Shown here: piece after piece, positions 1 to 4,198 of the stretch | How positions within the stretch are numbered: position 1 is the first letter of the stretch | Layout of the letters: each line of letters begins with the position of its first letter | Assembly: GCA_030691665.1 (NCBI GenBank) | Contig: JAUYDU010000105.1 | Coordinates: 1-5,577 of the forward strand | Reading direction: 5' to 3' | Origin: Chloroflexota bacterium | GTDB lineage: Bacteria; Chloroflexota; Dehalococcoidia; SM23-28-2 | DNA: 5,577 bases | Program-made: the position numbers and the translations under genes | The notes under the pieces: generated by a model | The model's database searches: none | Told to the model about the DNA's origin: nothing | Seen by the model: only the letters and a program-made list of their open reading frames with translations

Positions 1-564
1 GCCTGCTACTACATCATCGCCCCCAGCGAGGCGATGGCCAACCTGGCCCGCTACGACGGCGTCAAGTACGGCTACTCCAACACCGAGGGCGACAGCATGT
101 GGCAGAACATGGAGCGCACCCGCCAGTACGGCTTCGGCGACGAGGTGAAGCGTCGCATCATGCTCGGCACCTACGCCCTCTCCGCCGGCTACTACGATGC
201 CTACTACCTCAAGGCGCAGAGGGTGCGCACCCTCATCCGCCGCGAGTTCGACGCCGCCTTCCAGCGCTGCGACGTGCTGGTGACCGCCGTCTCCCCCACC
301 CCCGCCTTCCGCCTGGGCGAGAAGGTCGCCGACCCCCTGCAAATGTATCTCAGCGACGTCTGCACGATTCCGGTCAACATCGCCGGTCTGCCCGCCATCT
401 CCCTGCCCTGCGGCTTCGCCGACGCCGGCCCTGAGCCTGGTCGAAGGGGCCTGCCCGTCGGCGTCCAGATCATGAGCAAGCCCTTCGACGAACCCACCAT
501 CCTGCGGGTGGCCTACGCCTACGAGCAGGCCACCGACTGGCACAAGATGAGGCCCAAGCTGTGA
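1..564 (+). CDS. gatA: Asp-tRNA(Asn)/Glu-tRNA(Gln) amidotransferase subunit A, 3' part
   Basis: This is the C-terminal 187 residues of GatA, the amidase subunit of GatCAB. GatCAB converts misacylated Asp-tRNA(Asn) or Glu-tRNA(Gln) to Asn-/Gln-tRNA in the cytoplasm. The reading frame is open from base 1, so the start lies outside the window; the usual full length is about 480-490 aa. Family blocks seen are YYIIAPSEAMANLARYDGVKYG near the start, EVKRRIMLGTYALSAGYYDAYY, the CDVLVTAVSPTPAFRLGEK stretch, DPLQMYLSDVCTIPVNIAGLPAISLPCGF, and the YEQATDWHKMRPKL tail. The Ser-Ser-Lys catalytic residues lie in the missing N-terminal part. An odd point is a run of about eight extra residues (AGPEPGRR, fragment residues 142-149) between PCGF and LPVG, encoded by a mini-repeat. 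The TGA stop overlaps the GTG start of the next gene, which implies one operon with translational coupling. I am confident of the family. Confidence 0.93.
   Translation, partial: ACYYIIAPSEAMANLARYDGVKYGYSNTEGDSMWQNMERTRQYGFGDEVKRRIMLGTYALSAGYYDAYYLKAQRVRTLIRREFDAAFQRCDVLVTAVSPTPAFRLGEKVADPLQMYLSDVCTIPVNIAGLPAISLPCGFADAGPEPGRRGLPVGVQIMSKPFDEPTILRVAYAYEQATDWHKMRPKL
429..449. repeat. Short dispersed-type mini-repeat in frame within gatA
   Basis: The stretch reads CCCTGAGCCTGG followed by TCGAAGGGG, a partial palindrome with CCCT/AGGG ends. From memory, near-identical CCCTGAGCCTG(G)TCGAAGGG elements are scattered in many bacterial genomes. Here it is part of an apparent 24-bp in-frame addition that gives GatA the residues AGPEPGRR where the family normally runs directly from the PCGF block to LPVG. 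Only one copy is in the window, so its repeat status rests on recall. Confidence 0.5.
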
Positions 565-806
565 CACCTATCGAGGAGATGGTCGAGGTCGCCTGCTACG
601 CCGGCTCCCGCTACCCCGAGCGGCCCCTGCGCGTCACCTGGCGCCGCGTCCAGCGCCTGGTGGTCGAGGTGGAGCGGCAGTGGCTGGAGCCGGGCAAGCA
701 CTGCTTCCTCGTCCGCCTGGAAGGTGACCTATCGCTGACGCTTTGCTATGATGTGGCAAACGATCGCTGGACCTGCCTGTCGCCGGGTAGGCCGTCGAGG
801 AGGTAG
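561..806 (+). CDS. Small conserved-type protein, possibly DUF6504-like
   Basis: This is an 81-aa soluble protein with no signal peptide or membrane segment. The GTG start overlaps the gatA stop in a GTGA arrangement, which is why I choose it over the internal ATG at 579. Seen features are a VACYAGSRYPERPLRVTW block, then VVEVERQWLEPGKHCFLVRLEGDLSLTLCYDVANDRW. Its pattern of a Trp-containing strand, a VVE.ERQW..PG turn, and an L.LCYD....W ending resembles the DUF6504 type of small beta-rich protein. I recall such proteins beside DNA-repair polymerases in other bacteria, but no such partner is present here. The tail after DRWTCLSPGRPSRR looks unstructured and may be less conserved. The next gene starts 9 bases after the stop, so it is most likely in the same transcript. 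Its function is unknown, and the family name is a guess from pattern. Confidence 0.6.
   Translation: MTPIEEMVEVACYAGSRYPERPLRVTWRRVQRLVVEVERQWLEPGKHCFLVRLEGDLSLTLCYDVANDRWTCLSPGRPSRR
797..804 (+). promoter_or_regulatory. Ribosome binding site of the aminotransferase gene
   Basis: GAGGAGGT lies at the 3' end of the upstream small gene, 11 bases before the GTG at 816. The spacing is slightly long, but this is the only strong Shine-Dalgarno nearby. It supports the 816 start. Confidence 0.6.
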
Positions 807-815
807 CGTCAACCA

Positions 816-2039
816 GTGTGCGCCGACGACGTCCCGCCCCTGGCCCGCCCCGATCTCCTCTCCCGCCGGGTGCAGGCCATCCCCGCCTCCGGCATCCGTC
901 GCTTCTTCGAGCTCATCGCCAACATGGAGGGCGTCATCTCCCTCGGCGTCGGCGAGCCCGATTGCGTCACCCCCCGGCGCTTCACCGACGCCGCCGTGCG
1001 CGCCCTCGCCGACGGCCAGACCCACGACACCTCCAACTACGGCATCCCCGAGCTGCGCCAGGCCGTATCCGACCACCTCGATCGCCTCTACGGCGTCCGC
1101 TACGACCCCGCCAGCGAGATCCTCATCACCACCGGCGTCAGCGAGGGCCTCCTCCTGGCCACTCACGCCACCCTGGACAGCGGCGACGAGGTCCTCTGCC
1201 CCGACCCCTATTATGTCGCCTACCTGCCCTGCGTCGCCCTGGCCGGCGGCGTCTTTGTGCCCGTGCCCACCGACCCCGAGAACGACTTCCGCGTGCGGGC
1301 CGAAGACGTCGAGGCCCACGTGACCCCCCGCACCAAGGCCATCCTCATCGGCTACCCGGCCAACCCCACCGGCGCCTCCATGACCCGCGACGACCTCCTC
1401 GCCCTAGCCGACGTGGCCGCCCGCCACAACCTCGTGGTCATCTCCGACGAGATCTACGACCGCCTCACCTACGGCCTGCCCCACACCTGCTTCGCTTCCC
1501 TCCCCGGCATGCGCGAGCGCACCATCCTCCTGGGCGGCTTCTCCAAGGCCTACGCCATGACCGGCTGGCGCGTGGGCTGGGCCTGCGCCCCCGCCTCCGC
1601 CGGAGGCGGACCCGCCTCTGGCGGGGACATCCTGGAGGCGATGATGAAGGTACACCAGTACATCATCATGTCCGCCCCCACCCCCAGCCAGTACGCCGCC
1701 CTGGAGGCCCTGCGCAACGGCGAGGACGAGGTGCAGACGATGGTCGCCGAGTACGACCGCCGTCGCCGCCTTATCGTGGACGGCTTCAACCGCCTGGGCC
1801 TCACCTGCTTCGAGCCACGGGGCGCCTTCTACGCCTTCCCCTCCGTCCGCTCCACCGGCCTGTCCGACCACGACTTCGCCGAAAGGCTGCTCCTGGAGGA
1901 AAAGGTGGCCGTCGTGCCTGGCTCCGCCTTCGGCCAGTGCGGGGTGGGCCACGTCCGCGCCTGCTACGCCGCCCCCTACGAGCAGATCGAGGAGGCGCTG
2001 GAGCGCATCGGGCGGTTTGTGGGGAGGCACCGCTCCTAG
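816..2039 (+). CDS. PLP-dependent class I/II aminotransferase (aspartate aminotransferase fold)
   Basis: This 407-aa cytoplasmic fold-type I enzyme transfers amino groups between an amino acid and a 2-oxo acid; the substrate is not clear. Visible motifs are SLGVGEPD near residues 42-49, Tyr75 in SNYGIPELR, N183 in YPANPTG, D211-E-I-Y214 in SDEIYDRLTYG, the PLP-binding Lys244 in GGFSKAYAMTGWRVGW, and the substrate-carboxylate Arg381 in VRACYA. All key catalytic positions are present, so the enzyme should be active. The length is near the usual ~390 aa plus an insertion. Residues ~260-270 (ASAGGGPASGG) interrupt the expected passage from the CAP block to DILEAM and are encoded by two palindromes. 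The chosen GTG start has a good ribosome binding site, and the first family motif follows about 40 residues later. It probably ends the gatA operon, with no clear terminator behind it. The subfamily resembles AspB/PatA-like or MalY-neighbour enzymes, but I cannot settle which. Confidence 0.92.
   Translation: MCADDVPPLARPDLLSRRVQAIPASGIRRFFELIANMEGVISLGVGEPDCVTPRRFTDAAVRALADGQTHDTSNYGIPELRQAVSDHLDRLYGVRYDPASEILITTGVSEGLLLATHATLDSGDEVLCPDPYYVAYLPCVALAGGVFVPVPTDPENDFRVRAEDVEAHVTPRTKAILIGYPANPTGASMTRDDLLALADVAARHNLVVISDEIYDRLTYGLPHTCFASLPGMRERTILLGGFSKAYAMTGWRVGWACAPASAGGGPASGGDILEAMMKVHQYIIMSAPTPSQYAALEALRNGEDEVQTMVAEYDRRRRLIVDGFNRLGLTCFEPRGAFYAFPSVRSTGLSDHDFAERLLLEEKVAVVPGSAFGQCGVGHVRACYAAPYEQIEEALERIGRFVGRHRS
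1591..1625. repeat. Double palindromic mini-repeat in frame within the aminotransferase gene
   Basis: Two inverted repeats lie side by side. CCGCCTCCG/CGGAGGCGG has 9-bp perfect arms around one base (1591-1609), and CCCGCC/GGCGGG has 6-bp arms around TCT (1611-1625). The pair spans about 35 bases and coincides with the ~11 extra residues in the protein. It looks like an inserted mobile mini-element or a slippage product. Confidence 0.6.
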
Positions 2040-2040
2040 T

Positions 2041-2275
2041 CCCGCCACCTCCTGCCCACCGCCAGGCGCCGGGGTCGAAAGCCAGCATTGGTACCTCCCC
2101 ACAAGGAATCGACGCAACAAGCTCTTTCTATAGACGAGCTATTGACTTTTCGTTGCCGTGCGGAGTAACGTAATTACATAACGTCAGTTTGGCGGCGCTG
2201 AACCCAGGCAGGGGCGGTGGCGTTGGCCGCAGACAAGGCCTGACGTGCAGGTAGAGGCCACCACGAGGCGCGGCT
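2041..2275. repeat. Cassette start and promoter-proximal repeat, copy A
   Basis: This stretch aligns with copy B at 3721-3956. Positions 2061-2102 are identical to 3741-3782 over 42 bases, at a constant offset of 1680 up to the -35 box. Similarity then dips in the promoter spacer and -10 region. It returns from TTGGCGGCGCT (2189) through CCTGACGTGCAGG to about 2275, with small indels. Noncoding conservation this strong on both sides of a promoter points to regulatory function or recent duplication. Confidence 0.85.
2142..2171 (+). promoter_or_regulatory. Predicted sigma70-type promoter of cassette 1
   Basis: The -35 TTGACT (2142-2147) and -10-like TAACGT (2166-2171) are separated by 18 bases. 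The -35 box is conserved at the same place in copy B. The -10 is weaker than in copy B, and TAACGT recurs at 2179-2184, so the exact start is uncertain; transcription would begin near 2178. Confidence 0.5.
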
Positions 2276-2300
2276 CTATGAGCTTGTGCTATGCAGCGGC

Positions 2301-2325
2301 CGAGCCACGACGAGAAGCAGAGAGA
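2301..2325. repeat. Short leader repeat, copy A
   Basis: CGAGCCACGACGA, one variable base, AAGCAGAGA, one variable base and A match copy B at 4164-4188 with two differences. In copy B the block lies 35 bases before the true start codon. Here the same distance (37 bases) leads to the ATG at 2338 rather than to the secreted-protein start. Confidence 0.7.
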
Positions 2326-2337
2326 AGAGAACCCCAG

Positions 2338-2496
2338 ATGAGCCGCCGGCCGGCGGGCACTCGCGAATCGTTATTGTATGGATGTCTGCCCACGAGAGGC
2401 AAGAGCGAGACGCGCAGTACCTTGGTGGCTCTTGCACAACGGCAAGCGAACCGAGAGCACCGCAATGACTTGTGGTGCTGTCGGTCTGGAGAGTAA
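2338..2496 (+). CDS. Possible 52-aa leader ORF or gene remnant
   Basis: The ATG at 2338 follows the leader repeat at the same distance as the real start codon of the second cassette's gene, and it opens with Met-Ser-Arg-Arg compared with Met-Arg-Arg there. The product is 52 aa, Arg-rich and without a hydrophobic segment, and it ends in a TGG-TGC-TGT (Trp-Cys-Cys) stretch and RSGE. The TAA stop at 2494-2496 overlaps the ribosome binding site of the gene at 2509, as expected for a translationally coupled leader peptide. The upstream purine-rich AGAGAAGAGA is only a weak ribosome binding site. It could equally be noncoding leader with a chance open frame. No function is assigned. Confidence 0.22.
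   Translation: MSRRPAGTRESLLYGCLPTRGKSETRSTLVALAQRQANREHRNDLWCCRSGE
2456..2479 (+). promoter_or_regulatory. RNA hairpin just upstream of the ribosome binding site
   Basis: AGCACCGCAA pairs with TTGTGGTGCT over 10 bp (one G-U pair) around a TGAC tetraloop. It ends 15 bases before the AAGGAGGG ribosome binding site. It is not followed by a T-run, so it is unlikely to be a terminator; it may affect translation or stabilise the 5' end. Confidence 0.5.
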
Positions 2497-2502
2497 GGAG
2501 GG
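2495..2502 (+). promoter_or_regulatory. Strong ribosome binding site of the first secreted-protein gene
   Basis: AAGGAGGG sits 6 bases before the ATG at 2509 and decides that start. It overlaps the stop codon of the possible leader ORF. Confidence 0.8.
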
Positions 2503-2508
2503 CTCATC

Positions 2509-3609
2509 ATGCCCAGACGGATAATTGTGCTTGCGGGCCTTGCGGCCATTATGGTGGTGCTTGCCGCTTACCCGGGACTCTCCCACGGCGTGCGAGCGTG
2601 GTTCGCCGAGGGCTCGCGGGACCCTACGGAGGCGGCTCAGGAGAGGACGCTCGCCACCAAGCATGCAGAGATCAGGCTGCCCGCTGAGCTGGTGCCGGAG
2701 GGTGCGCCGTCCATGGCTGCCATCCCCTTCATTGATGACTTTGAGGGCCCCTGGCCAGGGGCATGGCAAGAGAGGGGCATGGACTGGGACCGGGTGGACT
2801 GCAACTCCCATAGCCCGACCCACAGCGCGTCGGCAAGCGGGGACCCCACCTGCACCACGTACCGCAACAACCAGAACTGGTCCGGGATAGTATACGGGCC
2901 CTTCGACCTGACGGGAGCGGCCGCCGGGGGGGTCCAGTTCTGGTTCGACCTTGACACCATGGACAACGACTGGCTCTTGGCATTCGTGTCGATCGACGGA
3001 AACAACTGGTGCGGCCGTGGCCCTAGCGGCGACAGCGCGGGCTGGACGAACAGCTGGCCCGGGTTCGCCCCGTGGGACTTTGGAGACCCCGTCTGCCCCC
3101 CGCCAGATACACTCATCGTTCTGGGGCAACCGCAGGTCTGGTTTGCCTTCATATTCCGCAGCGACGACGCCCTCACGGGGACGGGGGCATGGGTGGACGA
3201 TGTGTGTATCTGGCGGGATGATCCTTCCGTTTGTGGCGGCCCGCCGCCGGTCATTGAGGTCGATGTCGACATCAAGCCCGGCAGCGACCCCAACTCCATC
3301 AAGCTGTCCAACAAGGGCGTGATCCCGCTGGCCATCCTCAGCACGAGCACCTTCGACGCCAGGACTGTTGACCCCAGCACAGTCTGCTTCGGAGACAACC
3401 CTCCTGACCCATTGCAGAGCGATTGCACCGAGGCCCACGCCACCGGCCACATCCAGGATGTAGATGGGGACACCGACCCCGACCTCGTGCTCCACTACGA
3501 GACTGGGGAGACCGGCATCGACCCGGGCGACATCCAGGCCTGCTTGACTGGGCAGACCTTCGGCGGCGCGGCTATCCAGGGCTGCGACGCCGTGAGGACA
3601 CTACCGTAG
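2509..3609 (+). CDS. Secreted protein: jelly-roll/MAM-like domain plus conserved C-terminal module
   Basis: This 366-aa exported protein begins with an Arg-Arg n-region and a hydrophobic core (IIVLAGLAAIMVVLAA, residues 5-20), a typical signal peptide; the cleavage site is unclear. Residues ~72-237 run from IPFIDDFEG through SHSPTHSASAS, YGPFDLTGA, VQFWFDLDT, LLAFVSIDGNNW and VWFAFIFRSDD to GAWVDDVCIW. This is the pattern of a concanavalin-like beta-sandwich, as in MAM or immune-inhibitor-A type 'anchor J' domains, which usually bind ligands and are not catalytic by themselves. After a Pro-rich linker (237-249), residues 250-366 form the C-terminal module shared with the second cassette. It has VDIKPGSDPNSIKLSNKGVI, four Cys, and the Asp-rich loop D317-V-D-G-D-T-D-P-D325, which resembles a calcium loop. 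There is no LPXTG motif and no C-terminal membrane segment. The gene has its own promoter and terminator. The domain name is a pattern match; the substrate is unknown. Confidence 0.85.
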   Translation: MPRRIIVLAGLAAIMVVLAAYPGLSHGVRAWFAEGSRDPTEAAQERTLATKHAEIRLPAELVPEGAPSMAAIPFIDDFEGPWPGAWQERGMDWDRVDCNSHSPTHSASASGDPTCTTYRNNQNWSGIVYGPFDLTGAAAGGVQFWFDLDTMDNDWLLAFVSIDGNNWCGRGPSGDSAGWTNSWPGFAPWDFGDPVCPPPDTLIVLGQPQVWFAFIFRSDDALTGTGAWVDDVCIWRDDPSVCGGPPPVIEVDVDIKPGSDPNSIKLSNKGVIPLAILSTSTFDARTVDPSTVCFGDNPPDPLQSDCTEAHATGHIQDVDGDTDPDLVLHYETGETGIDPGDIQACLTGQTFGGAAIQGCDAVRTLP

Positions 3610-3672
3610 GTTCCTAGCGAGTAGGTCGTCGCAGGTACGAGAGGAGGGCCAGGCTGAAGCCTGGCCCTCCTC
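3256..3672. repeat. C-terminal module and terminator repeat, copy A
   Basis: The DNA for the last ~117 codons plus the 3' flank aligns with 5114-5527. Positions 3265-3327 are identical to 5123-5185 over 63 bases. At protein level a hand alignment gives about 96 of 117 identical positions. The 3' flank, TAGCGA..AGG..GTCGCAGGTACGA, and the terminator are also shared. Confidence 0.9.
3641..3672 (+). terminator. GC-rich terminator hairpin of cassette 1
   Basis: GAGGAGGGCCAGGC pairs perfectly with GCCTGGCCCTCCTC (14 bp) around a TGAA loop, about 30 bases after the stop. No T-run follows, so it may need help from other factors or may serve as a 3' end stabiliser. The arms are conserved in copy B. 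Confidence 0.8.
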
Positions 3673-3684
3673 CGCAATCTGAAC

Positions 3685-3768
3685 CTAAATCGCGAATTCG
3701 ATCAAACGCCCCGGCCCACTACCGCCAGCGTCTTCCCGCTGCCAGGCGCCGGGGTCGAAAGCCAGCAT
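3685..3768 (-). other. Reverse-strand short ORF starting in the 42-bp repeat, copy B
   Basis: On the minus strand the conserved repeat reads GGGGAGGT, four bases, then ATG and codons for MLAFDPGAW. In copy B the frame continues to 27 codons and a TAG at 3685. In copy A the same start (2088-2086) runs antisense into the aminotransferase gene with a different sequence. It is either a remnant or real start of a divergent small gene, or simply how a regulatory site happens to read. I would not call it a gene on present evidence. Confidence 0.15.
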
Positions 3769-3956
3769 TGGTACCTCCCCACGAGGAATCGAAGCAACAC
3801 TCTCTTTCCATAGACAGGCTATTGACTTTCGTTTTAGTCTCATGTATCCTACTTGATTGTGTTATGTCACATTGGCGGCGCTCAACCCAGGGGGGCGGTG
3901 GCGTTGGCCGGAGACAAGACCTGACGTGCAGGGAGAGGCGAACGCGAGGCGTGGCT
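3721..3956. repeat. Cassette start and promoter-proximal repeat, copy B
   Basis: This is the counterpart of 2041-2275 and includes the 42-base perfect match (3741-3782), the -35 box and the GGCGGCGCT..CCTGACGTGCAGG leader block. Indels relative to copy A (for example two bases in the G-run near 3890) break any shared reading frame, so the conserved unit is DNA or RNA rather than protein. Confidence 0.85.
3822..3850 (+). promoter_or_regulatory. Predicted sigma70-type promoter of cassette 2
   Basis: TTGACT (3822-3827), a 17-base AT-richer spacer and TATCCT (3845-3850) make a good sigma70-type promoter, better than that of copy A. Transcription would begin near 3857. The flanks stand out as AT-rich in a GC-rich window. 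Confidence 0.7.
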
Positions 3957-4137
3957 TCACCGGGTTGTCCCGACCGGACGGGCCCGTTGCTTCGGAAGAG
4001 CCTGGGCGATGTGGCCCACAAAGCGGCAAACTGGGCCAGTCGCGCGCCCCCAGTCGCAAGGAGGTGGTGCCCGTGACTTAAGGACCACGCGCTACCAGAG
4101 GCAAGCAGCACATCGGCGCGGCGCGGGCGCTGGCAAG

Positions 4138-4154
4138 GCAGCCCTGCGGGCTGC
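4138..4154. repeat. Perfect 7-bp-arm palindrome in leader 2
   Basis: GCAGCCC and GGGCTGC pair around TGC. It is a tight, GC-rich hairpin 45 bases before the start codon. Similar GCAGCCC/GGGCTGC elements occur as dispersed mini-repeats in some genomes as I recall them, but only one copy is visible here. Confidence 0.5.
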
Positions 4155-4163
4155 GGCACCGCC

Positions 4164-4188
4164 CGAGCCACGACGACAAGCAGAGAAA
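4164..4188. repeat. Short leader repeat, copy B
   Basis: This matches 2301-2325 with two differences. Here it directly precedes the ribosome binding site and start codon of the secreted beta-propeller protein. Confidence 0.7.
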
Positions 4189-4198
4189 GGATGTAACC

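Larger units (their letters stand above)
2178..2508 (+). promoter_or_regulatory. Long 5' leader of cassette 1
   Basis: About 330 nt lie between the predicted transcription start and the 2509 start codon. In order they hold the GGCGGCGCT..CCTGACGTGCAGG block shared with copy B, a short shared block at 2301-2325, and a possible 52-codon ORF at 2338-2496. A small CTTGC/GCAAG hairpin at 2431-2446 and a 10-bp hairpin at 2456-2479 follow, then the ribosome binding site. I do not recognise a known riboswitch. A leader this long before a secreted-protein gene suggests post-transcriptional control, which is inference. Confidence 0.45.
3857..4198 (+). promoter_or_regulatory. Long structured 5' leader of cassette 2
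   Basis: About 342 nt lie between the predicted start of transcription and the 4199 ATG, close to the length of leader 1 although built differently. After the shared block (to ~3956), some 200 bases not found in copy A carry several inverted repeats: ACGGGCCCGT (3978-3987), ACTGGG/CCCAGT (4030-4054), GTGGT/ACCAC (4064-4088) and GCAGCCC/GGGCTGC (4138-4154). The short shared block at 4164-4188 and a GAAAGGA ribosome binding site (4185-4191) end it. No known riboswitch class is convincingly recognised. Confidence 0.45.

Noticed and set aside
723..752. Internal promoter for the aminotransferase (GGTGAC, 18 bases, TATGAT)
   Set aside because: The -35 match is poor and the bases encode a normal part of the small protein; operon transcription is enough to explain expression.
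2040..2060. Terminator after the aminotransferase gene
   Set aside because: Only weak imperfect pairing (GTGGGGAGG with CCTCCTGCCCAC) is possible and no T-run follows.
818..2173. Alternative + frame of 451 codons overlapping the aminotransferase
   Set aside because: The product is an Arg/Pro-rich low-complexity shadow; the 816 frame holds every aminotransferase motif.
2371..3495. Long minus-strand open frame across the first secreted-protein gene
   Set aside because: It is a shadow frame of a GC-rich gene; it has no family motifs, and the + strand product has a signal peptide, domains and a ribosome binding site.
3768..4076. Open frames in leader 2 (starts at 3768 and 3857)
   Set aside because: Indels relative to copy A break the frame within the conserved leader block, and the starts lie at or before the predicted transcription start.
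4021..4105. Resemblance to a c-di-GMP-I (GEMM) riboswitch: GGCAAA, a stem, then CGCAAGG and further pairing
   Set aside because: The loop of the first stem is not a GNRA tetraloop, the expected second-half conserved bases are not present, and leader 1 has no counterpart. A covariance search would settle it.
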